Source: Methylophilus sp. QUAN
GTDB lineage: Bacteria; Pseudomonadota; Gammaproteobacteria; Burkholderiales; Methylophilaceae
Direction: 5' to 3'
Length of the DNA: 64,000 nucleotides
Assembly: GCF_015354445.1 (NCBI RefSeq)
Contig: NZ_JADKYT010000001.1
Location: 496,001-560,000, forward strand
In this document: piece after piece, positions 38,498-48,626 of the stretch
Layout of the letters: each line of letters opens with the position of its first letter
How positions within the stretch are numbered: the first letter of the stretch is position 1
Notes under the pieces: generated by a model
Database searches by the model: none
The model's input: the letters and a program-made list of their open reading frames with translations, nothing else
Told to the model about the DNA's origin: nothing
Position numbers and translations under genes: made by a program

Positions 38498-40354
38498 ATG
38501 CCTAAATACCGTTCTCACACGACCACGCAAGGTCGTAACATGGCTGGTGCTCGCGCGTTGTGGCGTGCCACCGGTATGAAAGATGAAGACTTCTCCAAAC
38601 CGATTATTGCGGTGGCTAACTCCTTTACGCAATTTGTGCCGGGTCATGTCCATTTGAAGGATATGGGCCAACTGGTCGCCCGTGAAATTGAGAAGGCGGG
38701 CGGGGTTGCTAAAGAGTTTAATACCATTGCCGTGGATGACGGTATTGCCATGGGCCATAGCGGCATGCTGTATAGCTTGCCGAGCCGTGACCTGATTGCA
38801 GACAGCGTGGAATACATGGTCAATGCCCACTGTGCCGATGCGCTGGTGTGTATCTCTAACTGTGACAAAATTACCCCTGGTATGCTGATGGCCGCCTTGC
38901 GCCTGAATATCCCTGTGGTGTTCGTGTCTGGCGGCCCGATGGAAGCCGGTAAAGTGAACTGGCAAGGCAATGTGCGTAAGCTGGACCTGGTGGATGCCAT
39001 GGTAGAAGCGGCTGATAGTCATGTCAGCGATGCTGAAGTGGCTGAGATCGAGCGTTCTGCCTGTCCTACCTGTGGCTCTTGTTCAGGTATGTTTACCGCT
39101 AACTCCATGAACTGCTTGACCGAGGCGCTGGGCTTAAGCTTGCCAGGTAACGGTTCTACGCTGGCGACGCATGCAGCACGCAAGCAATTATTTTTGCAGG
39201 CAGGTCGCCTGATTGTGGAGCTGGCCAAGCGCCATTATGAGCAAGATGATTACAGCGTATTGCCGCGTAGCATTGCGACCATGCAGGCATTTGAAAATGC
39301 CATGAGTCTGGATGTGGCCATGGGCGGTTCAACCAATACCGTGCTGCATTTGCTGGCAGCTGCGCATGAAGCGGGTGTGGATTTCACCATGAAAGACATA
39401 GACCGTATTTCACGCCAGGTGCCTTGCGTGTCTAAAGTTGCCCCGGCAACCAGCAAATATCATATGGAAGATGTGCATCGTGCCGGTGGTGTGATGGGCA
39501 TTTTGGCGGAACTCAATCGTGCCGGTGTCATCCATACTGATGTGCCAACCGTTCATAGTCCTAGTATGGGCGCCGCACTGGCAAAATGGGACATCGTCAC
39601 CACGCAAGATGAAGAAGTGAAAAAGTTTTTCCGTGCCGCGCCTGGTGGCGTTGCGACCACGATTGCCTTTAGTCAGAGTATGTTATGGCCTGAGCTGGAT
39701 GATGACCGCGAAAATGGTTGTATCCGTAACAAAGCGCATGCTTACTCACAGGATGGTGGTTTGGCCGTGCTCTACGGCAATATTGCACTGGATGGCTGTA
39801 TTGTCAAAACGGCAGGCGTGGATGACAGCATCCTTAAATTTAACGGTCGTGCCCGTGTGTTCGAGAGTCAGGATGCCGCAGTAGAAAGCATTTTGAATGA
39901 TGAAATCGTCGCCGGTGATGTGGTGGTAATTCGTTATGAAGGTCCACGCGGCGGTCCTGGCATGCAAGAGATGCTGTACCCCACTTCGTACCTGAAGTCT
40001 AAAGGCTTGGGCAAAGCGTGTGCCTTGCTCACGGATGGCCGTTTTTCGGGCGGTACCTCGGGTTTGAGTATTGGCCATGCGTCGCCGGAAGCGGCTGAGG
40101 GTGGTGCGATTGGCCTGGTGCAAGAAGGCGATGCGATTGAGATTGATATCCCGAACCGGACGATACACCTGGTCATTAGTGACGAGGAAATGGCACATCG
40201 CCGTGGTCAGATGGATGCCAAAGGCAGGGATGCCTGGAAGCCATTGAACCGCGAACGTGTGGTTTCGCCAGCTTTGCGCGCCTATGCCGCCATGAGTACC
40301 AGCGCTGCCAAAGGTGCGGTGCGTGATGTAGCGCAGATTGAGAGAGGGAAGTAA
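38498..40354 (+). CDS. ilvD: Dihydroxy-acid dehydratase
   Basis: 618 residues, converts 2,3-dihydroxy-isovalerate and 2,3-dihydroxy-3-methylvalerate to the 2-oxo acids for valine, isoleucine and leucine synthesis. Iron-sulfur ligands are visible as C122 ([11 protein letters not shown], with the carbamylated-lysine position K124) and C195 ([12 protein letters not shown]); D81 lies in VDDGIAMGH. Length and motifs match the long E. coli-type enzyme. The stop overlaps the next start (TAATG), implying coupling with the mutarotase gene. Confidence 0.97.
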   Translation: MPKYRSHTTTQGRNMAGARALWRATGMKDEDFSKPIIAVANSFTQFVPGHVHLKDMGQLVAREIEKAGGVAKEFNTIAVDDGIAMGHSGMLYSLPSRDLIADSVEYMVNAHCADALVCISNCDKITPGMLMAALRLNIPVVFVSGGPMEAGKVNWQGNVRKLDLVDAMVEAADSHVSDAEVAEIERSACPTCGSCSGMFTANSMNCLTEALGLSLPGNGSTLATHAARKQLFLQAGRLIVELAKRHYEQDDYSVLPRSIATMQAFENAMSLDVAMGGSTNTVLHLLAAAHEAGVDFTMKDIDRISRQVPCVSKVAPATSKYHMEDVHRAGGVMGILAELNRAGVIHTDVPTVHSPSMGAALAKWDIVTTQDEEVKKFFRAAPGGVATTIAFSQSMLWPELDDDRENGCIRNKAHAYSQDGGLAVLYGNIALDGCIVKTAGVDDSILKFNGRARVFESQDAAVESILNDEIVAGDVVVIRYEGPRGGPGMQEMLYPTSYLKSKGLGKACALLTDGRFSGGTSGLSIGHASPEAAEGGAIGLVQEGDAIEIDIPNRTIHLVISDEEMAHRRGQMDAKGRDAWKPLNRERVVSPALRAYAAMSTSAAKGAVRDVAQIERGK

Positions 40355-41289
40355 TGAGCGACGAATGTAGTCTCCTGGCCAAAAGCATGGAAATGACCAA
40401 GCGCATGACATTGCACGCGCATGTCACCCAATGGCAGGACGAAAATGGTTTGCAGTACCTGGAAATTGATAACCCATTGGCGACTGGCAAGATTGCCTTG
40501 CAAGGCGCGCATGTCATGCAATGGCAACCCAAGTTTCTGGCCAATCCGGTATTGTGGCTCTCCAGCAATGCGCGTTATGTCAAAGGTCGTTCCATCCGTG
40601 GCGGTACGCCTATCTGCTGGCCATGGTTCGGTGCACATCCTACTGACAGCACGTTGTGCCCACATGGCTTTGCACGTGTCATTCCCTGGCGCGTGATGGA
40701 TATTGACGCGACGCCTACCGGCGCCACGCGCATTATTCTCGAAATGCAGCAAACGCCAGAAGCGCAGCGCCAACTATCTTATCCCTATGAGCTGACACTG
40801 ACCATTACCATTGGTCGCCGTTTGCGCATCGATTTGGCCACCACCAACCTGGCTGAGCATCCGTTTGTGATCAGTGAAGCCTTCCACACCTACTTTAATG
40901 TTAGCGATTTATCGAACGTTAAAATCACTGGCATGCAAGACCTGGTCTATCTGGACAAGCTACTCAAGTACGAGCGCAATGTGGAGCACAACGCGCTGAC
41001 ATTTGACGGTAAAGAATATGACCGTGTCTATGTGCATCACAGCTCTGATTGTGCCATTCATGACAGCGGCTTCAACCGCATTATCCATGTCTCCAAGTCT
41101 GGCAGTGATACCACCGTCGTGTGGAACCCGGGTGCTGAAAAAGCCGGTGCCATGGGCGATATGGGCGTGGGCGATGAATGGCGCAAAACTATTTGTGTGG
41201 AAACCACCAATGCCATGGACAACATGGTGGTGATTAACCCGGGACGTAAGCATGTCCTCAGTGCGGAATACTCGATCGAGACCTTGTAA
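40354..41289 (+). CDS. D-hexose-6-phosphate mutarotase (YeaD-like)
   Basis: 311-residue galactose-mutarotase-fold protein of the YeaD type, which interconverts alpha and beta anomers of hexose 6-phosphates. Visible motifs are VLWLSSNARYVKGRSIRGG, PICWPWFGAHP, HGFARVIPW, and EAFHTYFNV; the catalytic glutamate is probably in AGAMGDMGVGDEWRKTIC-like C-terminal EN/ETTNA region, not pinned down. The ATG overlaps the ilvD stop and follows AGAGAGGGAAG. In a sugar-phosphate-cycling organism it would serve hexose-phosphate flux; its pairing with ilvD has no obvious pathway logic. Confidence 0.85.
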   Translation: MSDECSLLAKSMEMTKRMTLHAHVTQWQDENGLQYLEIDNPLATGKIALQGAHVMQWQPKFLANPVLWLSSNARYVKGRSIRGGTPICWPWFGAHPTDSTLCPHGFARVIPWRVMDIDATPTGATRIILEMQQTPEAQRQLSYPYELTLTITIGRRLRIDLATTNLAEHPFVISEAFHTYFNVSDLSNVKITGMQDLVYLDKLLKYERNVEHNALTFDGKEYDRVYVHHSSDCAIHDSGFNRIIHVSKSGSDTTVVWNPGAEKAGAMGDMGVGDEWRKTICVETTNAMDNMVVINPGRKHVLSAEYSIETL

Positions 41290-41377
41290 CGTTATTGTGA
41301 CGCGTGTCAACCGTAGCGTTGCACGTGCGTTTTTAGCTTGTTGGCAAAACGCCAAACCGGTTGAAATTATGTGAATC

Positions 41378-41399
41378 ACCGTTGGTTTTAACGGTTTTT
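41378..41399 (+). terminator. Terminator after the ilvD-mutarotase unit
   Basis: ACCGTT / AACGGT stem with a GGTTTT loop followed by TTTT. The stem is short, so strength is moderate. It lies in a 204-base gap before the cytochrome gene. Confidence 0.55.
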
Positions 41400-41493
41400 C
41401 TATTGTAGATTTTGACTGGTCAGGTAATATGCCACATGCATGAGAATTGCATTACGGGGTTCTATTTGTTTAGAGGATATTCAAGGAGATCGC

Positions 41494-41817
41494 ATGAAAG
41501 TTTTATTATCCGCAATCGCAGCAGCGACTTTGTTGATGGCTGGTTCAGCACAAGCTGCAGACGCAGCAGCGGCTAAAGCATTGGCTCAAAAAAGTGGTTG
41601 TTTGGCATGTCACAGTGTTGATGCAAAAGTATTGGGCCCAGCATACAAAGATGTTGCTGCCAAATACAAAGGCGACAAAACTGCTGAAGCTAAATTGATT
41701 GAAAAAGTGAAAAAAGGTGGCGCTGGTGTTTGGGGTAATATCCCTATGCCTGCAAACAGCCCACAAGTGAAAGACGAAGACATCAAAACCATCGTTGAGT
41801 GGGTATTGTCTCTGTAA
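41494..41817 (+). CDS. Class I cytochrome c (c551/c552 type)
   Basis: 107-residue periplasmic monohaem cytochrome. A signal peptide (residues 1-22, ending AQAAD) precedes the haem motif CLACH (C36, C39, H40). The axial methionine is M85 in GNIPMPANSP. The mature part, about 85 residues, matches the small electron carriers that link dehydrogenases or complex III to oxidases. The start MKVLLSAIAAATLL was chosen for the signal peptide and AAGGAGATCGC; an upstream in-frame ATG adds an unlikely 18 residues. It is monocistronic, with its own terminator. Confidence 0.93.
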   Translation: MKVLLSAIAAATLLMAGSAQAADAAAAKALAQKSGCLACHSVDAKVLGPAYKDVAAKYKGDKTAEAKLIEKVKKGGAGVWGNIPMPANSPQVKDEDIKTIVEWVLSL

Positions 41818-41838
41818 TTTCAGCTTCGCTGTGATTCG

Positions 41839-41867
41839 AAAAAGCCGACTTGTTAGTCGGCTTTTTT
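41839..41867. terminator. Terminator after the cytochrome gene
   Basis: AAAAAGCCGACT / AGTCGGCTTTTT with a TGTT loop and a T-run of six. It lies between convergent genes and can end both. Confidence 0.93.
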
Positions 41868-41875
41868 ATTGTCAC

Positions 41876-43273
41876 TTATGCGCGTAATTTGCTGTGTCGC
41901 AATGAGTAGGCAAAGTAAAAGATGACGCCTACGATTGCCCAGGTGATAAAACGGTGCCAGGTTTCTGCGGGCAAAAACGAAATCAGTGCCGCGCATGAAA
42001 CGATGCCGCCAACCGGGATCAGTGGGTTAAACGGATTCTTGAATGGCCGCGCGAGCTCAGGGTGGGTTTTGCGTAAGCGCATAACGCCAAAGCACACCAT
42101 GATAAAGCTGGCCAGCGTGCCAATATTGACGGTTTCGGCCAGCTCCCCCAGGGGGATAAAGCCTGCTACGATAGACACGACGATGCCGCACATCAGGATA
42201 ATTTTACTTGGGGTTTGGCGCTCAGGATTGACTGCTGAAAAAATGGGCGAAATCAAACCGTCGCGGCTCATGGCAAATAAAATACGCGTCAGGCCATAGA
42301 GCAGTACCAGTAACACCGTAATCAGCCCGGCCAATACGCCAGTCGCGACCAGTGTGGATGACCAGGTGTAACCCAGCTTGGTCAGGGCATAGGCCACCGG
42401 GGACGACGTGTTGAGCTCCGTATAAGGAATCACGCCAGTCAGTGTGCCAGACACAATGATATAAATGATGGTGCAAAAGGTCAGCGATGCAATCAAGCCG
42501 ATGGGCAGGTCGCGTTGCGGTTGCTGGCATTCTTCCGCCGCAGTAGAGACGGCATCAAAGCCAAAATAAGCAAAAAATACCAGTGAAGCACCTGCCAGTA
42601 CGCCAATATTCTTACCATTATCCAGCGTTTCAAACCAGCCGAATGGCATAAATGGTTGCCAGTTGGTCGTACTGATATGGCCGACAGACAAGGCCAGGAA
42701 GATGGCAATGGTGGAGAGTTTGATGATCACCATGATGTTGTTGGCGCGCGCACTTTCCTTGACGCCGACCATCAGTAGCAAGGTCAATATCCAGATAATG
42801 GCAAAGGCAGGCAGGTTAATCGACCCACCAAGCACGGGTGCTTTGGTTAGATGCTCTGGCATTTGCCAGCCGAGGTTACTCAAGGTGTTTACAAAATAGC
42901 CGGACCAGCCATTGGCCACGGCGGCGGCGCCTACGCCGTATTCCAGCAATAGCATCCAGCCCATCATCCAGGCGGCAAACTCACCAAACGCCACGTAGCT
43001 GTAACCGTATGCGCTGCCGGAGCCGCCAATGGACGACGAGAGTTCTGCATAAGACAGCGCGGCAAATCCCGCAGCGACGGCAGCAATAATGAATGAAAGT
43101 ACGACAGCAGGGCCAGATTGCGTGGCGGCGGCGATGCCTGTGAGTACAAAGATACCAGTACCGATGGCGCCGCCTATGCCTAATAAGGCCAGGTCAAAGG
43201 CGGTTAAACATTTTTTGAGGCCGGTGTGCGCATGTGGTTGAATTGGTTTTTTGCGCAATAATTGTTCTAACAT
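41876..43273 (-). CDS. APC-superfamily amino-acid permease (cationic amino-acid transporter type)
   Basis: 465 residues with about 12 hydrophobic segments. The N-terminal LLGIGGAIGTGIFVLTGIAA is the APC substrate-binding loop, and SYAELSSSIGGSGSAYGYSY the second signature. It most resembles the CAT/YfnA-like permeases of broad specificity; the substrate cannot be set from sequence. It is convergent with the cytochrome gene and begins 68 bases downstream of the aminopeptidase gene's stop, so it may be cotranscribed or independent. Confidence 0.88.
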   Translation of the reverse strand: MLEQLLRKKPIQPHAHTGLKKCLTAFDLALLGIGGAIGTGIFVLTGIAAATQSGPAVVLSFIIAAVAAGFAALSYAELSSSIGGSGSAYGYSYVAFGEFAAWMMGWMLLLEYGVGAAAVANGWSGYFVNTLSNLGWQMPEHLTKAPVLGGSINLPAFAIIWILTLLLMVGVKESARANNIMVIIKLSTIAIFLALSVGHISTTNWQPFMPFGWFETLDNGKNIGVLAGASLVFFAYFGFDAVSTAAEECQQPQRDLPIGLIASLTFCTIIYIIVSGTLTGVIPYTELNTSSPVAYALTKLGYTWSSTLVATGVLAGLITVLLVLLYGLTRILFAMSRDGLISPIFSAVNPERQTPSKIILMCGIVVSIVAGFIPLGELAETVNIGTLASFIMVCFGVMRLRKTHPELARPFKNPFNPLIPVGGIVSCAALISFLPAETWHRFITWAIVGVIFYFAYSLRHSKLRA

Positions 43274-43341
43274 TGATTGATTCTCCCCTTATCCGCCTAG
43301 GGTAAAGCAATCGTTGTACCAGCGTCAATGCTGGAGAGAAA

Positions 43342-44646
43342 TTAGCTGGCGTAATGTTGCTGCAATGTGGCAATCATGTAGCTGTGGTCTAGCACGCCTG
43401 CGCTTTCGCGGATGCTGTGCATGGCCCACATCGGGTTACCGACATCCGCCGTGGCAATGCCCAGTTGCGCCGCCATGATGGGACCTATGGTGCTGCCGCA
43501 ACCCAAGTCAGTGCGGTGTGCATATTGCTGGTGCGGCACCTGTGCTTGCTCACATAGCTGGATAAAGCGCGCGGCAGTGACGGCATTGGTGCTGTAGCGC
43601 TGGTTGGCGTTGGTTTTAATGACCGGCCCGTGATTGATTTGCACGTGGTGGCAGGGCTCATAACTGCCCGCATGGTTAGGGTGAAAAGCATGCGCCATAT
43701 CTGCGCTGATGAAAAAGCTGTTGGCAAAACTGCGCAGCTTGTCTTCTGGCGACAGCCCGCTTGCGTGGCAAAGGCGCTCAATCACATCCAGCAAAAAGCT
43801 GCCGCCAGCGCCGGTGGCACTTTCAGAGCCCACCTCTTCGTGATCAAACAATGCACAAATAGCCGTCGCCTGCGGTGTTTCGGTGCTTAATAAGGCCTCT
43901 AATGCCGCATGGCAAGAGGCCAGGTTGTCCAGTTGGCTATTGGCGATAAACTCCTGCTCTATGCCCCAGAAGCTACCGGTTTGCGTGTCATATAACGCCA
44001 GGTCCCAACTGATAATGGCTTGGGCGGGCACGGCCAGTTTGCCAGCCAGGGTCTCTGTCAATAATTGTCTGGCAGAATCCGTGTTCGCCGCGTGACCAAA
44101 AATCAGTGGTAGTCCGGTTTGCTTGTTGAGGGCCAGCCCCTTTTCATTGACCTCGCGGTTCATGTGGATGGCCAGGTTAGGCAGGCGTGCAACAGGCTGG
44201 TCCAGTCTGACCAGTCGCGCTTCCATGCCTTGCGCGGTGCGGATGATTACCCGTCCGGCCAGGCTTAAGTCACGGTCAGTAAACGTGGCCAAAATCGGGC
44301 CGCCGTAGACCTCTACACCCAGCTGTGCCAGGCCTTCTGTGCTGTAAGCCGCTTTGGGTTTAAGGCGTAAGCCGGGGGAGTCGGTATGCGCACCGACGAT
44401 GCGGAAACCGCTGTCTGCCATGGCTTGCTGGCCAGCGACAAAAGCAATGATGGAGCCGCCATCGCGTACAACAAAGTACTTTCCGCCAGCCTGGCATTGC
44501 CACGCTTCGTTTTCATGCAGGTGTATAAAACCATGCGCTTTGAGTTGCGCGGAAACCGTTTCCACGGCATGCCAGGGGCTGGGGCTGCGATCAATAAACT
44601 CCAGCAGTGCTTGCGCTTGTTGTCTGGCTTCTATTGAAACTTGCAT
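43342..44646 (-). CDS. apeB: M18 family aminopeptidase
   Basis: 434-residue metallo-aminopeptidase. Metal-site motifs are visible: GAHTDSPGLRLKP (H87, D89), NSQLDNLAS (D240), FDHEEVGSESATGAGG (E270, E271), and SADMAHAFHPNH. The family removes N-terminal acidic or neutral residues from peptides in the cytosol. It begins two bases after hemF, in an operon with purD-hemF. The symbol follows the usual naming in proteobacteria. Confidence 0.92.
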   Translation of the reverse strand: MQVSIEARQQAQALLEFIDRSPSPWHAVETVSAQLKAHGFIHLHENEAWQCQAGGKYFVVRDGGSIIAFVAGQQAMADSGFRIVGAHTDSPGLRLKPKAAYSTEGLAQLGVEVYGGPILATFTDRDLSLAGRVIIRTAQGMEARLVRLDQPVARLPNLAIHMNREVNEKGLALNKQTGLPLIFGHAANTDSARQLLTETLAGKLAVPAQAIISWDLALYDTQTGSFWGIEQEFIANSQLDNLASCHAALEALLSTETPQATAICALFDHEEVGSESATGAGGSFLLDVIERLCHASGLSPEDKLRSFANSFFISADMAHAFHPNHAGSYEPCHHVQINHGPVIKTNANQRYSTNAVTAARFIQLCEQAQVPHQQYAHRTDLGCGSTIGPIMAAQLGIATADVGNPMWAMHSIRESAGVLDHSYMIATLQQHYAS

Positions 44647-44648
44647 GT

Positions 44649-45566
44649 TTATACCCAGTCTTTCTCAATCAAAAAGTCGCTATAGAGTTTGGCTTCTGCA
44701 CTGTTGGTTTCCGGCTTCCAGTCGTAGCGCCATTTCACAATCGGCGGCATGGAGAGTAATATCGATTCGGTACGGCCATTTGATTGCAGGCCAAAAATGG
44801 TACCGCGGTCAAAAATCAGGTTGAATTCGACATAACGGCCACGGCGGTAGGCCTGGAAATCACGCTCGCGTTCGCCGTAAACGGTGTCTTTGCGACGCTG
44901 TACAATCGGCAAATAAGCATTGATAAAGGCATCGCCGACGGCACGCTGCAAGGCAAAACTTTTCTCAAAGCCTAATTCGCTAAAGTCGTCAAAAAACACG
45001 CCACCAATGCCGCGTGGCTCTTTACGGTGCTTGAGAAAGAAGTATTCGTCGCAGTGCTTTTTAAAATTGCGGTAGTAGTCGGCGCCAAACGGTGCCAATA
45101 CCTCTTTGTTCACGCGATGAAAGTGGATGCAGTCATCCTCAAACCCATAATAAGGCGTGAGGTCCATGCCGCCGCCAAACCACCAGATATCCTGTTCGCC
45201 TGGTTGCTGCGCTTTGGCAACAAAAAAGCGCACATTCATATGCACCGTGGGTACATAAGGGTTGTGCGGGTGAAACACCAGCGAGACACCCATGGCTTCC
45301 CACGGCCTGCCAGCCGCTTCAGGGTGGGCGACACTGGCTGCCGGCGGCAATTTGTTGCCGAGTACGTGCGAAAAACCAACGCCAGCGCGCTCAAACACAT
45401 TACCGCCTTCCAGCAGGCAAGAGTTGCCACCACCGCCCTCAGGCCGTTGCCAGCTGTCTTGCAAGAAGGTTTTACCATCGACCAGTTCTATGGCTTCGAC
45501 GATGCGTGCTTGCAAGCCTTGCAGGTAGTCGTAAACGGCAGCGGGCTGGATTTGGTCTGTCGTCAT
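44649..45566 (-). CDS. hemF: Oxygen-dependent coproporphyrinogen III oxidase
   Basis: 305 residues, converts coproporphyrinogen III to protoporphyrinogen IX with oxygen in haem synthesis. [31 protein letters not shown] and the C-terminal [18 protein letters not shown] are family signatures; the length is normal. The oxygen-independent HemN is not in the window. It lies three bases after purD and two before the aminopeptidase gene. Confidence 0.97.
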   Translation of the reverse strand: MTTDQIQPAAVYDYLQGLQARIVEAIELVDGKTFLQDSWQRPEGGGGNSCLLEGGNVFERAGVGFSHVLGNKLPPAASVAHPEAAGRPWEAMGVSLVFHPHNPYVPTVHMNVRFFVAKAQQPGEQDIWWFGGGMDLTPYYGFEDDCIHFHRVNKEVLAPFGADYYRNFKKHCDEYFFLKHRKEPRGIGGVFFDDFSELGFEKSFALQRAVGDAFINAYLPIVQRRKDTVYGERERDFQAYRRGRYVEFNLIFDRGTIFGLQSNGRTESILLSMPPIVKWRYDWKPETNSAEAKLYSDFLIEKDWV

Positions 45567-45569
45567 GAT

Positions 45570-46838
45570 TTAGTTCTTGATGGCGCGATAGCCAATGTCT
45601 TTACGGTATTGCGCGCCGTCGAACTTGATCTGCTCGAGCACTTTGTAGGCTTGTTGTTGCGCAGATTTAACGGTTTCGCCTAGCGCAGTCACACATAATA
45701 CGCGGCCACCGCTAGTCACCACTTTGCCATCTTTGAGTGTGGTGCCTGCATGAAACACATGACCGTCTTGTACGTCTTTTGGCAGCCCGGTAATTTCATC
45801 GCCCAGTTTAGGCGTTTCCGGGTAGTTAGCACTCGCCATGACCACGCCCAGCGCAAAACGCCAGTCCCATTCGGCCTTGGCCTGGTCCAATGTGCCATCC
45901 ACAGCGTGCTCTGCCAGCTCAACCAGGTCTGATTTCAGGCGCATCATGATAGGTTGTGTTTCCGGGTCGCCCATGCGGCAATTGAATTCCAGAGTTTTGA
46001 CTTCGCCACTTGGGCTAATCATCAAACCGGCATACAAAAAGCCGGTATAAGGAATGCCGTCTTTGGCCATGCCTTCCACCGTAGGCACGATGATTTCGCG
46101 CATGGCTTTGGCGTGGATGTCTGGCGTCACCACTGGTGCAGGTGAGTAAGCACCCATGCCACCGGTGTTCGGGCCCTGGTCGGCATCCAGCAGGCGTTTG
46201 TGGTCCTGGCTGGTGGCCAGCGGCAAGATGTTTTTACCATCGACCATCACCATAAAGCTGGCTTCTTCGCCGGTTAAAAACTCTTCAATCACCACGCGCG
46301 CGCCTGCATCGCCAAGCTTGTTGTCGGACAACATGGCGTCGACGGCGGTATGTGCTTCTTCCAGTGTCATGGCAACCACCACGCCTTTACCCGCAGCCAG
46401 GCCATCTGCCTTGATCACAATCGGCGCGCCGTTGGCATCAATATAGGCGTGGGCTTCTGTGGCATCGCTAAAGGTCTGGTATTTAGCCGTTGGGATGTTA
46501 TGACGCACCATAAACGCCTTGGCGAAGTCTTTGGAGCTTTCCAACTGTGCCGCCGCCTTGGTAGGGCCAAAGATTTTTAAATCGGCCGCGCGGAAAGCAT
46601 CGACCACGCCTTGTGACAGTGGTGCTTCCGGGCCAACGATGGTCAAGGCGATTTGCTCGTCTTCAGCAAATTTCACCAGTTCATCAATTTTGGTGATAGG
46701 CACGTTGACCATGTCAGGGTTGGTGGCTGTGCCAGCGTTACCAGGCGCGACATAGACGCGGCTGACTTCTTTGTTTTGTGTCACTTTCCATGCCAGTGCG
46801 TGCTCACGACCGCCAGAACCAATCACTAAAATTTTCAT
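45570..46838 (-). CDS. purD: Phosphoribosylamine-glycine ligase
   Basis: 422-residue ATP-grasp enzyme (GARS) of purine synthesis. It starts MKILVIGSGGREHALAWK and shows GPEAPLSQGVVDAF, ADGLAAGKGVVVA, NTGGMGAYSPAP and EFNCRMGDPETQ. Length is typical. It is 107 bases downstream of purH, with a palindromic repeat in the gap, and three bases upstream of hemF. Confidence 0.98.
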   Translation of the reverse strand: MKILVIGSGGREHALAWKVTQNKEVSRVYVAPGNAGTATNPDMVNVPITKIDELVKFAEDEQIALTIVGPEAPLSQGVVDAFRAADLKIFGPTKAAAQLESSKDFAKAFMVRHNIPTAKYQTFSDATEAHAYIDANGAPIVIKADGLAAGKGVVVAMTLEEAHTAVDAMLSDNKLGDAGARVVIEEFLTGEEASFMVMVDGKNILPLATSQDHKRLLDADQGPNTGGMGAYSPAPVVTPDIHAKAMREIIVPTVEGMAKDGIPYTGFLYAGLMISPSGEVKTLEFNCRMGDPETQPIMMRLKSDLVELAEHAVDGTLDQAKAEWDWRFALGVVMASANYPETPKLGDEITGLPKDVQDGHVFHAGTTLKDGKVVTSGGRVLCVTALGETVKSAQQQAYKVLEQIKFDGAQYRKDIGYRAIKN

Positions 46839-46862
46839 TTTGTATTACCTAATTGAGTTTGA

Positions 46863-46937
46863 GCCACAGAGGGCACCGAGGCTACAGAGGAAAACATAAT
46901 TAAAGATATTCTCTGTGGTCTCGGTGCCCTCTGTGGC
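46863..46937. repeat. 27-bp inverted repeat between purH and purD
   Basis: Arms GCCACAGAGGGCACCGAG(GCTACAGAG) and its near complement, separated by 21 AT-rich bases; 25 of 27 positions pair, and in plus-strand RNA the other two would be G-U pairs. The CCACAGAGGGCAC motif resembles a palindromic intergenic repeat seen in many proteobacterial genomes. It has no T-run and no coding potential. Confidence 0.85.
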
Positions 46938-46945
46938 AAATAGAA

Positions 46946-48550
46946 TTAATGTCTAAAGTGACGAATGCCTGTCACCACCATGGCCAAGCCACGTTCGTCG
47001 GCTGCCGCAATCACCTCTTCGTCGCGCATGCTGCCACCCGGATGGATAACACAGCTGGCACCGGCGTCTGCTAATACATCCACGCCGTCGCGGAACGGGA
47101 AGAATGCATCAGAAGCGACCACAGAGCCTTGCAGGCTCAGGCCAGCATTTTGTGCCTTGATGGCGGCGATTTTGGTGCTGTCGACACGGCTCATCTGGCC
47201 AGCGCCCACGCCCAGGGTCATGCCATTGCCACAGAAGACGATGGCATTGGATTTCACGTATTTAGCCACGTTCCAGGCAAACAGCAGGTCTTGCATTTGT
47301 GCTGGTGTTGGATGCAGTTTGGTCACGACCTTGAGGTCGGCCAGTTGCATTTCATGGTTGTCGGCCGATTGCAGCAAAATGCCGGAACCTACACGCTTGG
47401 AATCTACCGCGTTGCGGCCTTGCTCCCAGGCGGTGTTGCCGCCCTGTGGCAAGGCAATCTTCAATACGCGCACATTGGCTTTTGCACTGAAAATGGCCAG
47501 CGCTTCTGGCGTAAAGTCAGGTGCAATCAACACTTCTACAAACTGTTTGGAAACGGCTTCGGCAGCGGCACCATCCAGGGTGGTATTAAAAGCGATGATG
47601 CCGCCAAAGGCAGAAGTCGGGTCGGTTTTAAAGGCCTTGCTGTATGACTCGAGTGCATTGATGCCAACCGCTACGCCGCATGGGTTGGCGTGTTTGACGA
47701 TCACACAGGCCGGGCCAGTGAAGGATTTCACTGCTTCCCAAGCCGCATCGGCGTCAGCAATGTTGTTATAGCTGAGTTCTTTGCCTTGCAGTTGTTGCGC
47801 GGTAGCCAGGCTGCCGGGGGCAGGGTAGAGGTCGCGGTAAAAAGCGGCTTGCTGGTGGCTGTTTTCACCGTAGCGCAGGTCTTGTACTTTGACAAAGTTG
47901 CTGTTCATTTGGCCTGGGAACTGGCTCAGCACTGGCTTGCCAGCAGATTCAGTTTCGGCGAAGTCAATCGCAGACAGGTAGTTGCTGATGGCTGCATCAT
48001 ACTGTGCAATGCGGTTAAACGCTGCCACTGACAGTTTGAAACGGGTCGCCTTGGATACGCTGCCGTTGTTGGCTTGCAGCTCACTCACCACGTCGGCGTA
48101 TTGTGCCGCGTCGGTCAACACCGCGACATCATTCCAGTTTTTAGCCGCAGAGCGCACCATGGCCGGGCCGCCAATATCGATATTCTCAATCGCGTCTTCC
48201 AAGGTGCAATTGGCTTTGGCAACGGTCGCCTCAAACGGATACAGGTTCACCGCCAGCAGGTCGATGTTTTCAATGCCATATTGCTGCATGGCAGCAACGT
48301 GCTCAGGCAAATCACGGCGGCCCAGTAGGCCGCCATGCACTTTAGGGTGCAGGGTTTTGACGCGGCCGTCCAGCATTTCCGGGAAGCCGGTAAAGTCACT
48401 GACTTCCTTGACTGGAATTTGGTTGTCGCGGAACAATTTGGCGGTCCCGCCAGTAGAAAGGATTTCTACACCAAGCTGGTGCAGGGATTGTGCCAGTTCG
48501 AGCACACCGGTTTTATCGGAAACACTGATAAGCGCGCGTTTAATCGTCAT
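46946..48550 (-). CDS. purH: Bifunctional AICAR transformylase / IMP cyclohydrolase
   Basis: 534 residues, performs the last two steps of IMP synthesis. The N-terminal MGS-like cyclohydrolase domain (about 1-190) has [13 protein letters not shown] and [16 protein letters not shown]-like [14 protein letters not shown]; the transformylase domain has [12 protein letters not shown] and a C-terminal [18 protein letters not shown]. It follows fis, but a terminator in the 76-base gap lies before it. Confidence 0.98.
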   Translation of the reverse strand: MTIKRALISVSDKTGVLELAQSLHQLGVEILSTGGTAKLFRDNQIPVKEVSDFTGFPEMLDGRVKTLHPKVHGGLLGRRDLPEHVAAMQQYGIENIDLLAVNLYPFEATVAKANCTLEDAIENIDIGGPAMVRSAAKNWNDVAVLTDAAQYADVVSELQANNGSVSKATRFKLSVAAFNRIAQYDAAISNYLSAIDFAETESAGKPVLSQFPGQMNSNFVKVQDLRYGENSHQQAAFYRDLYPAPGSLATAQQLQGKELSYNNIADADAAWEAVKSFTGPACVIVKHANPCGVAVGINALESYSKAFKTDPTSAFGGIIAFNTTLDGAAAEAVSKQFVEVLIAPDFTPEALAIFSAKANVRVLKIALPQGGNTAWEQGRNAVDSKRVGSGILLQSADNHEMQLADLKVVTKLHPTPAQMQDLLFAWNVAKYVKSNAIVFCGNGMTLGVGAGQMSRVDSTKIAAIKAQNAGLSLQGSVVASDAFFPFRDGVDVLADAGASCVIHPGGSMRDEEVIAAADERGLAMVVTGIRHFRH

Positions 48551-48585
48551 AATGAATTGAGTGGAGTTGCGTGATAAAGAAAATG

Positions 48586-48617
48586 AAAAAGGCCTGATGA
48601 TGAAGTGCCATCAGGCC
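48586..48617 (-). terminator. Terminator or attenuator between fis and purH
   Basis: Minus strand: GGCCTGATG / CATCAGGCC with a nine-base loop, then TTTTT. It starts about ten bases after the fis stop and ends only about 35 bases before purH, leaving little space for a promoter. Confidence 0.85.
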
Positions 48618-48626
48618 CGGTGTAAT

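Noticed and set aside
39746-40411. 221-codon minus-strand frame across the ilvD/mutarotase junction
   Set aside because: Both genes on the plus strand are complete and conserved; the antisense frame has no recognisable domain.
46965-47771. 268-codon plus-strand frame inside purH
   Set aside because: Serine-, alanine- and threonine-rich composition typical of antisense reading; purH is intact on the other strand.
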